A stretch of 35,645 bases of DNA from a virus: positions 1-35,645 of IMG/VR virus record IMGVR_UViG_3300019360_000023. One strand, given 5' to 3'. Of this stretch, positions 30,431-35,645 are shown piece after piece. The position numbers were made by a program, and so were the translations under genes. Numbering within the stretch: position 1 is the first letter of the stretch; each line of letters starts with the position of its first letter. The notes beneath the pieces are model-generated. The model was given only the letters and a program-made list of their open reading frames with translations, ran no database searches and was not told the origin of the DNA.

Positions 30431-30502
30431 TGGTAGCGGGGGTGGGAATTGAACCCACGCGAATCGGGTTATGAGCCCGATTGGCCTCCGTGGCTCCCCG
30501 CA
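30431..30502 (-). tRNA. tRNA-Met (anticodon CAT), initiator-like, short D-arm
   Basis: 72 bases with an encoded CCA (30431-30433 on the plus strand). Anticodon arm TCGGG-CTCATAA-CCCGA gives anticodon CAT. T arm is GTGGG-TTCAATT-CCCAC. The acceptor pairs GCGGGG with CCCCGC; the first position is T opposite T, unpaired. Positions 29-31 are GGG and 39-41 CCC. Both the unpaired 1:72 and the three G:C pairs are initiator tRNA features. The D-arm is small (GCC-ACGGA-GGC) and U8 is missing, so the fold is non-standard. The opposite-frame gene above ends inside it. Isoleucine (CAT with lysidine) is an alternative identity. Confidence 0.8.
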
Positions 30503-30828
30503 TCACGAACCGCGCCCGATCGCTTCTGCTCGTAGCGATGGTGCGGAGGGCAGAAGTCTCGGCCCGGCCCGATCGAAATCGCGCACCGCTCGCAGAGCGG
30601 CCGGTCGCAAGTGCCGGCGTTGCCGTTCATCCGCACCACCGGGTAGTCGCAGAGCTTGCCCGCTCCCGGCTGGCCGCAGCCCGAGCAGCGCAGCGTACGC
30701 GCACCGCGCCCACACACGATCGCAGTCGTCCCGTCGGACAATCGATGAGTGCCCGGACCGAGCCGCTCGGCCTGGTCCAGGAGCTCGCCGGCGCGCTTCT
30801 CCGCCGCCCTCTTCTCGTCGGGCGACAT
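30469..30828 (-). CDS. Zinc-finger protein whose stop lies in the tRNA
   Basis: 119 residues from the ATG at 30828 (TGATG overlap with the gene above). Cysteine pairs CSGC (48-51), C60, CDRPLCERC (74-82) and CPPHH (93-97) form two probable zinc sites; small phage proteins with CxRPLCxxC are common. The last residues (SHGGQSGS) are read from the 5' half of the tRNA, and the stop codon TAA is the A-rich side of the anticodon loop. The gene and tRNA thus share 34 bases. Function unknown. Confidence 0.75.
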   Translation of the reverse strand: MSPDEKRAAEKRAGELLDQAERLGPGTHRLSDGTTAIVCGRGARTLRCSGCGQPGAGKLCDYPVVRMNGNAGTCDRPLCERCAISIGPGRDFCPPHHRYEQKRSGAVRDAGSHGGQSGS

Positions 30829-31043
30829 CAGGCGATCTCCTCGGCCTGCTCGAGCAGCTCGTTGCCGAGCTCGCGCAGCTGCTTCGCATCGAGCGCCCAC
30901 TTCGCGACGAGGTGTCGGTACTGCTGCGCGCAGCACTTGCCGCGCGTGAGACGCGTTCCTCGGCCACCCTCGCCGTCGAGCGTGATCGTGTGGCCGTGGC
31001 CATCGCCGCAGCGGTAGACGGTCAGCTGGCGCGTCTCGGCCAT
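30828..31043 (-). CDS. Small early-operon hypothetical protein
   Basis: 71 residues from the ATG at 31043, which overlaps the preceding stop; a GTG at 31046 adds one residue. It contains YRCGDGHGHTITLD and KCCAQQYRH, so three cysteines and several histidines might bind a metal, and a helical acidic C-terminus (LRELGNELLEQAEEIA). It is the second gene of the leftward operon. No family recognised. Confidence 0.7.
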   Translation of the reverse strand: MAETRQLTVYRCGDGHGHTITLDGEGGRGTRLTRGKCCAQQYRHLVAKWALDAKQLRELGNELLEQAEEIA

Positions 31044-31411
31044 CACGCGCGTCTCCGAAGCGACGCGTCGAGAGCGTCGACCTTCGCGACCGGAGCCTTC
31101 CGCTCACGCGCGCGCGCGCGAAACCTCTGAAGCGCCTCGATCTCGGACGGCGTCGAGATGTCCTCGCCCGTGATCGCGGTGATCACTGGCGGCACGTACG
31201 CGGGCAGCGGCCGGCGCTCGTCGGGCGATAGCCATTTGGAGACGATGCTCTTCGCGGTTCCCTCGGTGCAGGTCCAGCGGTTCAGCTCCGCGATCGCCTT
31301 CGAGAGCTCCTCGAGACAGTCGTGATCCTTCACAGCCTGCCAAGCGCGCAGGCGGATCTCCTCCTTCCACTCGCGGAAGAGTTCGAGCTGCTCGGGCTCG
31401 TGCGCGCTCAT
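31043..31411 (-). CDS. HTH regulator-like protein, first gene of leftward operon
   Basis: 122 residues. The middle (CLEELSKAIAELNRWTCTEG, then TAKSIVSKWLSPDERRPLPA and YVPPVITAITGE) fits phage HTH proteins of the CII/Cro-like group, with AKSIVSKWL as the probable recognition helix. The C-terminus is basic (RFRARARERKAPVAKV). It begins the leftward operon, just below two tandem hairpins (31424-31461) and an inverted repeat (31502-31542), so it may control early-to-late or lysogeny decisions. The exact family is not certain. Confidence 0.65.
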   Translation of the reverse strand: MSAHEPEQLELFREWKEEIRLRAWQAVKDHDCLEELSKAIAELNRWTCTEGTAKSIVSKWLSPDERRPLPAYVPPVITAITGEDISTPSEIEALQRFRARARERKAPVAKVDALDASLRRRA

Positions 31412-31423
31412 GCGGCGGCCTCG

Positions 31424-31461
31424 ACCGGGCGGTTCGCCCGGTGCCGGTTCTCCAGACCGGC
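31424..31461. promoter_or_regulatory. Tandem hairpins in the leader of the leftward operon
   Basis: ACCGGGCG (31424-31431) pairs with CGCCCGGT (31435-31442) around a 3-base loop, and GCCGGT (31443-31448) pairs with ACCGGC (31456-31461) around a 7-base loop. The two stems are adjacent with no spacer, 12 bases before the ATG at 31411 on the minus strand. In RNA they would lie just ahead of the first gene and could hide or stage its ribosome site, or act as an antitermination element. Confidence 0.45.
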
Positions 31462-31501
31462 CCAGGCCCGCTGCCCAACGCCTAAGCGCCTATCAGGGCG
31501 C

Positions 31502-31542
31502 GGTGCCAAAAGTTCGCGGTAGCGTTGGCAGCCGTTGGCACC
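31502..31542. promoter_or_regulatory. Inverted repeat GGTGCCAA ... TTGGCACC
   Basis: GGTGCCAA at 31502-31509 is the exact reverse complement of TTGGCACC at 31535-31542; a further TTGGCA at 31525 is exactly 10 bp before the TTGGCA at 31535. CGCCTA also occurs twice at 31479 and 31487. This lies between divergent genes starting at 31411 and 31579 and could be an operator. No clear -35/-10 pair is seen. Confidence 0.4.
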
Positions 31543-31578
31543 TCTCAGGTCCCACAACGAGCGCACGGGGAGGCCTTG

Positions 31579-32166
31579 ATGGTGGCGGTGCTTTCGATCA
31601 TGAGCCGGGCCGTGTACGTGGTCGCGCTCGGATGCGCGGCGTATGCCGCCTGGCTGGCGCTTCGGGTGGTCCAGCTGGCGGAGAGCGCGCCGCAAGAAGC
31701 CGCCGGCTTCGCCATGGCGATCGCCTGGGCCGTGATCCCGTATGCAGGCGCGCGCGCGGTCGAGAAGCTCTGCAGTCCGCTGCCCGAGGGATCGGCCCGA
31801 GCTGCCGCTGGCGTGATATTCGCGGGCGCTGGGCTGTTCATCGCGTTCGCCGTGATCTCGAGCTTTGCGGAGCGCCCGAGCACCCGGTCCCACGAAGGCG
31901 AGCGGCCGATGCCGGGACGGGCCGCGGAACCGATCGCTCAAACCGCCGCGATCTGCGCGCACTGGAACGGTAGGCTGCCGAGACAACGCGTCGATGAGCT
32001 CGTCGAGATGGTCCGCTCGAATCCTGAGCTCACGCGCAAGGCCGAATGCTCTCGACGCCACGCCGCGTACTACGTCGGCCTGATGAACGAGTGGTGCGAC
32101 GTGCCCTACGGCGACCAGACGCTGCTGTTCGTGCTGAAGCAGCGCCTCGGCGAGCGGTGCCCGTGA
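31579..32166 (+). CDS. Membrane protein with three predicted helices
   Basis: 195 residues from the ATG at 31579, which has GGGGAGG five bases upstream; an upstream extension to 31525 lacks such a site. Three hydrophobic segments lie at about 5-30 (AVYVVALGCAAYAAWLAL), 42-60 (FAMAIAWAVIPYAGA) and 78-100 (GVIFAGAGLFIAFAVISS). The remaining 95 residues are soluble with C125, C156 and C173. A small membrane protein beside the repressor genes might be a superinfection-exclusion or lysogenic-conversion factor, but the sequence itself gives no function. It converges with the minus-strand HTH gene, three bases apart. Confidence 0.75.
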   Translation: MVAVLSIMSRAVYVVALGCAAYAAWLALRVVQLAESAPQEAAGFAMAIAWAVIPYAGARAVEKLCSPLPEGSARAAAGVIFAGAGLFIAFAVISSFAERPSTRSHEGERPMPGRAAEPIAQTAAICAHWNGRLPRQRVDELVEMVRSNPELTRKAECSRRHAAYYVGLMNEWCDVPYGDQTLLFVLKQRLGERCP

Positions 32167-32168
32167 GC

Positions 32169-32399
32169 TCATGCCGCCGCTCCGTCGCCCTCGCGCGGGA
32201 GCCGAAACGCACGAAGAGGAATCTCCGTGACCTCGGCCCAGTGCTCCTCGGTGTCCCGCGCGAGCTCGCGCTCACCCCGTAGCCAAAGCGACAAGAACGT
32301 CTGGGAGCAGTCGAGCCTCTCGGCCGCTTGCCTCTGCGTGAGTTCTTCGCGCGCCATCCAGCGACGCACACGTGCGCGGTCTTCTCGATCGTGCGACAT
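32169..32399 (-). CDS. Small XRE-type HTH regulator (Cro-like)
   Basis: 76 residues. MAREELTQRQAAERLDCSQT then FLSLWLRGERELA (about 15-45) is a clear helix-turn-helix: TQRQAAERL is the positioning helix and SQTFLSLWL the recognition helix. The operator copy at 32402-32418 lies only two bases upstream of its ATG, so either the mRNA is nearly leaderless or the operator overlaps its own translation start, and autoregulation is likely. It is divergent from the 151-residue HTH gene, as in cI/cro switches. Which one is the maintenance repressor cannot be told. Confidence 0.8.
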   Translation of the reverse strand: MSHDREDRARVRRWMAREELTQRQAAERLDCSQTFLSLWLRGERELARDTEEHWAEVTEIPLRAFRLPREGDGAAA

Positions 32400-32401
32400 C
32401 T

Positions 32402-32418
32402 GAGCACCACGGGTAATC
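32402..32418. promoter_or_regulatory. Operator copy 1 (GAGCACC-ACG-GGTAATC)
   Basis: This 17-bp imperfect palindrome (GAgcACC against GAttACC on the other strand) recurs at 33577-33593 and 33611-33627. It stands between divergent HTH genes, adjacent to the start of the minus-strand one. It is followed by CTAACCCGG, giving a second overlapping dyad CGGGT...ACCCG. Confidence 0.65.
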
Positions 32419-32498
32419 TAACCCGGGGTCGAGGTCAAGCCCGAAATATCACCCAGCGGGTTTGGACGGCGAACACCGCCAGTTCTCAAACTCCCGGG

Positions 32499-32954
32499 AT
32501 GTCGCCGAAGCGCCGCTGGTATCAGCGCCTCAAGGGCCGGTTCCCGAAGGCGCTCGAGGTCGCCTTAGCATCGGACAACGAGCGACAGCGGAACTTCGCA
32601 TGGCTGTATCTCGACGTCGTGGGCGCCGACGGAACGCAGCGAGCTTTCGCAGAAAAGCTCGGCTGGGATCCGGACAACGGCCAAAGCCGTGTGCACCAGT
32701 ACCTCTACGGGATGAAGGCGATTACCGACGACGCCGTAGAGCAGATGGCGGCCGCGCTCGGCCGGCCAAGAATCGACTTCATTCGGCCGTGCCATCCGCT
32801 GGGCTTCGACATGCGCGGCCCGCTGGGCTCGATCGAGCCGGGCGACGAGGAGTGGGATCGCATGTGGGCGTACCACGCGACGGTGCGTCACGACGGCTCG
32901 TACGAAGACCCCAAGGTCCTTCGCGAAAAGAAGCCCTACTACTTCCCGGAGTGA
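32499..32954 (+). CDS. HTH repressor-like protein (ImmR position)
   Basis: 151 residues from the ATG at 32499; no good ribosome site precedes it, and an upstream open frame to 32328 overlaps the operator region and is rejected. The segment DGTQRAFAEKLGW, SRVHQYLYGMKAITDDAVEQ and MAAALGRP (about 44-90) is an XRE-like HTH. The C-terminus is acidic then aromatic (EWDRMWAYHATVRHDGSYED). It directly precedes the ImmA/IrrE-like gene, which in ICEBs1-type systems encodes the protease that destroys the neighbouring repressor. So this is the most likely lysogeny repressor. HTH class is clear; identity as repressor is inferred from context. Confidence 0.7.
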   Translation: MSPKRRWYQRLKGRFPKALEVALASDNERQRNFAWLYLDVVGADGTQRAFAEKLGWDPDNGQSRVHQYLYGMKAITDDAVEQMAAALGRPRIDFIRPCHPLGFDMRGPLGSIEPGDEEWDRMWAYHATVRHDGSYEDPKVLREKKPYYFPE

Positions 32955-33015
32955 CCGTTCCTGTCACACCACTGTCGGAGAATCGGCGAGCGGGGGTCGT
33001 AGATGGGAACCAATC

Positions 33016-33591
33016 GTGATTCTCTCCGGGGCTTACACCTGCATTGCGCGAGCAGACGAGATTCACCGCAGGATCGGCTACACGGGAGGAGCGTTCCCGC
33101 TCCGCGAGTTCCTGAGAACTGAGCCGACCTTCGAGCTCCGCGCGGCCCCTCCTGGCGTCCTCCCTGAGGGCGCGGACGCGGCGATGCGACGAGACTCGGC
33201 CGGCGCGCTCGTTCTGTACAACCCCAGAGCGCCAGTCCAGCGGATTCGCTTCACGATCGCCCACGAGATCGGGCACGCCCTTCTGCACCATGCGGGCGAA
33301 CACCGGCGCGCGCCACGCCGAGCACTCCCGCCGCGCGAAGCGAAGCGCGAGGACCAGGCCGACCTGTTCGCCGCCGAGCTCCTGATGCCGGCCTGGGCGA
33401 TCGACCGCGCTCTCCCGACGGACTGGAGAGAGCACGGAGGGGCAGCAGTCGATTTCGAGCGCCAGGTCCGTCGCCTGGCGGCCCTGTTCCGGGTCTCCCG
33501 CGCGGCGATGCGGATCCAGCTCGAGCACTACCTCCACCTCCGCGAGACCTCGCTCGGACTGCGGGCCGGAGCGGTTGAGCACCTACGGTAA
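33016..33591 (+). CDS. ImmA/IrrE-family metallopeptidase
   Basis: 191 residues from a GTG at 33016. The zinc-binding helix is FTIAHEIGHALLHH (H83, E84, H87), and the second motif EDQADLFAAELLMP (112-125) carries the usual third ligand and is the hallmark of ImmA/IrrE peptidases. VLYNPRAPVQRIRF precedes the HExxH helix as in the family. In known systems such an enzyme cleaves an HTH repressor to start induction. It lies 61 bases after the HTH repressor-like gene and ends inside operator copy 2. Its likely substrate is that neighbour. Confidence 0.9.
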   Translation: MILSGAYTCIARADEIHRRIGYTGGAFPLREFLRTEPTFELRAAPPGVLPEGADAAMRRDSAGALVLYNPRAPVQRIRFTIAHEIGHALLHHAGEHRRAPRRALPPREAKREDQADLFAAELLMPAWAIDRALPTDWREHGGAAVDFERQVRRLAALFRVSRAAMRIQLEHYLHLRETSLGLRAGAVEHLR

Positions 33592-33593
33592 TT
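33577..33593. promoter_or_regulatory. Operator copy 2 (GAGCACC-TAC-GGTAATT)
   Basis: It overlaps the stop codon of the ImmA-like gene. It lies 34 bp (start to start) from copy 3, a little over three helical turns, so two repressor dimers could bind on the same face and cooperate. Confidence 0.65.
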
Positions 33594-33599
33594 TTCTTG

Positions 33600-33629
33600 T
33601 TGACACGTTTGAGCACTGTGGGTAATCAT
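33600..33629 (+). promoter_or_regulatory. Early rightward promoter TTGACA-18-AATCAT
   Basis: A perfect -35 TTGACA at 33600-33605 is followed after 18 bp by AATCAT at 33624-33629, four of six bases of TATAAT. The stretch is AT-rich compared with its surroundings. Operator copy 3 covers the spacer and part of the -10, so a bound repressor would exclude RNA polymerase. It drives the gene at 33655, whose GAGGTGA ribosome site is adjacent. Confidence 0.65.
33611..33627. promoter_or_regulatory. Operator copy 3 (GAGCACT-GTG-GGTAATC)
   Basis: Same 17-bp motif as copies 1 and 2, placed within the promoter at 33600-33629. Together with copy 2 it forms a two-site operator ahead of the rightward operon. 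Confidence 0.7.
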
Positions 33630-33654
33630 CACGCCACCTGACCGAGGTGAGCCG

Positions 33655-34209
33655 ATGGATGCCCTCCCGACCGCGCAGCAGTTCGACCGCACCTCCGTCG
33701 ACTGGATCCTCGCGCGCACGAACCCGACGCCCCCGGCGCTGCGCTGGGGCTGGGAGCGCGCCGACGAGATCGCCGAAGAGGACGAGGAGCGCTGCGCGAA
33801 TCCCGCGTGCCACGGCCTGCTGCTGACGGCAAAAGAGGACGGCGAACACCTCGTCCACGACGGCGGCGACTCCCGCATCCGCGTCTGCTCGCGCGCGTGC
33901 GCGGCAGCGATCGAGCACTGCGCCGGTGTTCGCGCCGAGCGAGCGCGCGCGCGGCGCCGCTCGACGAATCCTCGCGTCGCCGCGGAGGCGACCTCCATCG
34001 AGATGGTGGCGCGCGCGTGCCGCTTCGCGACGGGCCGCGCGACTCCCGCGGACCGATTCGCGCTCTTCTATGTCGGCATCAGCGTGCTCGATCGCACGTG
34101 GGCGACCGATCGCGAGATCGTGCTGCGCTACGCGCGCCTCGCGCAGATCGACCGCGACCTCGCGCTGTACGGCCGCAGTCCGAAGCCGCCGGCCGCGGAG
34201 CTCGCCTGA
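33655..34209 (+). CDS. First gene of rightward operon, Cys-rich, unknown
   Basis: 184 residues, ATG at 33655 with GAGGTGA upstream. A probable zinc site lies at about 47-85 (RCANPACHG with C47 and C52, then RVCSRACAAAIEHC). The second half is helical and basic (AERARARRRSTNPRVAAEAT; TDREIVLRYARLAQIDRDLA). It is the first gene below the repressor-controlled promoter, where N, Cro or antirestriction-like proteins occur, but it matches none that I recognise. Confidence 0.75.
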   Translation: MDALPTAQQFDRTSVDWILARTNPTPPALRWGWERADEIAEEDEERCANPACHGLLLTAKEDGEHLVHDGGDSRIRVCSRACAAAIEHCAGVRAERARARRRSTNPRVAAEATSIEMVARACRFATGRATPADRFALFYVGISVLDRTWATDREIVLRYARLAQIDRDLALYGRSPKPPAAELA

Positions 34210-34210
34210 C

Positions 34211-34414
34211 ATGGGCGACACCTTCGAGAGCGCGGCGAAGCGCTTCGCGCGCGGGGCCATCGACGACCCGACGATCCTGCTCGGCCGCGTCGACACGGGC
34301 CCTATGTTCGAACGCCACTCGACGGCCTGCACGCGCTGCACGCGGCTCGCGGCGCTGATCGACGGGCTTTGCGCTGGCTGCCGGCCTCGGCAGCCGATCG
34401 ACGAGGCCGCGTGA
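34211..34414 (+). CDS. Small protein with CxxC pairs, unknown
   Basis: 67 residues from the ATG at 34211, one base after the previous stop. It has MGDTFESAAKRFARGAIDDP and a C-terminal CTRC...CAGC pair (C40, C43, C54, C57), so a small zinc ribbon is likely. A longer open frame reaching 33926 is an Arg/Ser-rich shadow. Its stop TGA overlaps the GTG of the lipoprotein gene. Confidence 0.65.
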   Translation: MGDTFESAAKRFARGAIDDPTILLGRVDTGPMFERHSTACTRCTRLAALIDGLCAGCRPRQPIDEAA

Positions 34415-34743
34415 CGGCGGCCCGGCACATCGCGTTCACTCTTGCGCTCGCGGCCTGTTCCGACGCCGTGGACGAGCGCGGGCACGAAAACGCGGCTCCG
34501 TCGGCGCCGGCCGTGCTCGTGAGCGGTCCGGAGCCGCTGCCGACGGACGAGCAAGTCGCGCGCGCGCTCGAGGAGCTCGCGATGCCCTCGTGCGCCGCAG
34601 AGTTCGGCCCGCCCGGACACGTGCGCGTCAGTTGCACCTGCGACGAGCTTTGGCGCGCGCTCGGCTTCTACCCCGAAGGCATCGGCATGCTCGAGCTCTA
34701 CGAGCGTGCGTGCGGCCGCATCTCGTACGAGTTCGCCCGATGA
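34411..34743 (+). CDS. Predicted small lipoprotein in rightward operon
   Basis: 110 residues from a GTG at 34411 (GTGA overlap). The N-terminus VTAARHIAFTLALAACSD is a short signal peptide with lipobox LAAC (Cys16). The mature part is Pro/Ala-rich, then has CAAEF, VSCTCDELW and ERACGR, so up to four cysteines could pair in the periplasm. An ATG at 34369 would bury the signal and is rejected. If exported early in infection it could alter the cell surface (exclusion). It is the second lipoprotein in the window, unrelated in sequence to that at 12509. Confidence 0.6.
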   Translation: MTAARHIAFTLALAACSDAVDERGHENAAPSAPAVLVSGPEPLPTDEQVARALEELAMPSCAAEFGPPGHVRVSCTCDELWRALGFYPEGIGMLELYERACGRISYEFAR

Positions 34744-35009
34744 GCGCCGCCGAGCCCAACCTGTACGAGGCGGCGGCGCGCGAGAAGAAAGCGCTTGCGC
34801 TCGCGGACTCCCTGATCCGGCAGGCGCACGTCTGGCTCAACGACGCCGAGAGCCTTCACGCGCTCGCGGCCGTCGCGCACGAGCTGACGCCGGAGCGCCG
34901 ACGTCTGCACGAGCGTGCGGCGGGCGTCGCGCTCAGCTCAGACGTGACGTGGGGCCGCGTCGCCGAGATTCTCTGCGAGCGCGCACGCGCGGCCCAGGTG
35001 GAGCGATGA
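34740..35009 (+). CDS. Small helical hypothetical protein
   Basis: 89 residues, ATGA overlap on both sides. Nearly all helix, rich in A, E, R and L: LYEAAAREKKALALADSLIR, LNDAESLHALAAVAHELTPE and WGRVAEILCERARAAQ. No motif is recognised. It is probably a small cytoplasmic protein translated in step with its neighbours. Confidence 0.65.
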   Translation: MSAAEPNLYEAAAREKKALALADSLIRQAHVWLNDAESLHALAAVAHELTPERRRLHERAAGVALSSDVTWGRVAEILCERARAAQVER

Positions 35010-35191
35010 CGGCCCCCCTCGTCATCAGCCGGCTTCCGGCGAAGGAACGTGCAGCGATGCTCGAGCGCGCGAGCGACGCGGCCGATCTGGTCGCTGCCGT
35101 CTGCCTCGACCTCGACGCGCTCGGGCAAGAGGATGAGCGGCTCGAGCGCGCGCTCGCGCTGATCGGGTCCGTGCGGGATGCGCTCCGATGA
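35006..35191 (+). CDS. Very small helical protein, unknown
   Basis: 61 residues from the ATG at 35006, overlapping the previous stop as ATGA. It reads MTAPLVISRLPAKERAAMLE, then ASDAADLVAAVCLDLDALGQ and a helical end. The frame continues upstream to 34706 but that part is Arg/Ala-rich shadow. Its stop overlaps the next ATG. Confidence 0.55.
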   Translation: MTAPLVISRLPAKERAAMLERASDAADLVAAVCLDLDALGQEDERLERALALIGSVRDALR

Positions 35192-35511
35192 CCGGCGATC
35201 AGCTCGCGCTCGACTACGCCGGGCCGCGCGCGCGGCGCGCGGATCCGGCGCCGTCACACAGCGCTGCGGCCGCGGCCGCGCGCTTCGCGAACTCGCACGC
35301 GGGCCGGATCGTCCTCGCAGTGCTCGCGAATCCGGGTCGAACCGCAGTCGAACTCGCGGCGCTGCCCGGCCTTCGTCTTACGACGGTGCAGATCGACCGG
35401 CGCGCGCACGAGCTCGAGCGCGAGGGCTGGATCACGCGCTCTGCGGATCTGGCGGTCCGGCGCCTGTTCCCGACTCTGCGCGCCCGCGACTGGGCGGAGG
35501 AGAGCGCCTAA
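35188..35511 (+). CDS. Winged-helix-like DNA-binding protein
   Basis: 107 residues, ATGA overlap at the start. After a basic linker, FANSHAGRIVLAVLANPGRT, AVELAALPGLRLTTVQIDRR and AHELEREGWITRSA form the helix-helix-wing order of winged-helix domains; TVQIDRRAHEL is the likely recognition helix. Such proteins occur as phage regulators. It ends TAATG, one base into the following gene. Confidence 0.7.
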   Translation: MTGDQLALDYAGPRARRADPAPSHSAAAAAARFANSHAGRIVLAVLANPGRTAVELAALPGLRLTTVQIDRRAHELEREGWITRSADLAVRRLFPTLRARDWAEESA

Positions 35512-35645
35512 TGGCTGCCGTCTCTCTCTCCGAAGCCCTGGCGCTCATTCGTCGCGGGCGCGCAGCGACCGTCGACCTCGCCAACTCCAGCAGCGCGCCG
35601 CTGCGCGTCGTCTGCATGGACTGCCGCGTGGTCATCTCGGGACCG
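35511..35645 (+). CDS. Partial gene at right edge, CMDC motif
   Basis: 45 codons to the window edge, starting at an ATG that overlaps the previous stop as TAATG. It reads MAAVSLSEALALIRRGRAAT and then VVCMDCRVVISGP, so a CxxC metal site may begin here. The rest lies outside the window, and the product cannot be named. Confidence 0.6.
   Translation, partial: MAAVSLSEALALIRRGRAATVDLANSSSAPLRVVCMDCRVVISGP

Overview
This window is part of a temperate tailed phage (siphovirus type), free or as a prophage, in a high-GC bacterial background. By eye about two thirds of bases are G or C, with strong G/C preference at third codon positions. Two predicted lipoproteins with lipoboxes suggest a Gram-negative host, but the host taxon cannot be named from sequence alone. 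Genes are packed tightly, most joined by ATGA, GTGA or TGATG overlaps, and the standard bacterial code is used.

Layout. Nearly everything left of 31.4 kb lies on the minus strand and reads right to left. It starts with small DNA-binding and zinc-ribbon genes, a tRNA-Met, a RuvC-like resolvase and a replication-type protein with iteron-like repeats (31.4-25.9 kb). A 274-bp non-coding stretch follows, holding a strongly phased 10-bp array just upstream of the terminase genes. Next come packaging and head genes (TerS, TerL, DUF4055-type portal, Gly-rich scaffold, P22-like coat, DnaT-like adaptor, MuF-like protein; 25.6-18.2 kb) and a block of beta-rich or repetitive structural proteins (18.2-15.9 kb). 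The tail genes are head closure, tail terminator, tail tube, completion protein, a lambda G/GT-type chaperone with a -1 slippery site, tape measure, a LamG-fused minor tail protein, DUF1833, NlpC/P60 and a 1786-residue J-like tip protein (15.9-2.0 kb). At the left edge are two unknown proteins, one with a C-terminal membrane anchor, and an edge-truncated ferritin-like di-iron protein.

A plus-strand lipoprotein gene (12.5-12.9 kb) interrupts the tail operon and looks like a moron. Around 31.5-33.6 kb is the immunity region: a small HTH protein on the minus strand and, on the plus strand, an HTH repressor-like gene followed by an ImmA/IrrE metalloprotease. Three copies of a 17-bp imperfect palindrome (GAGCACY-N3-GGTAATY) lie at the start of the minus-strand HTH gene and at a TTGACA promoter that begins a rightward operon of small overlapping genes (33.7 kb to the right edge).

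Working model: the HTH/ImmA pair controls the switch through these operators; the leftward operon carries replication, packaging, head and tail functions; the rightward operon is an early accessory cassette. No integrase and no certain endolysin or holin are visible, so the element probably continues past both edges. The items most worth following up are the phased array upstream of terS, the operator set, the initiator-like tRNA overlapping a reading frame, the reverse-strand lipoprotein moron and the di-iron protein at the left edge.
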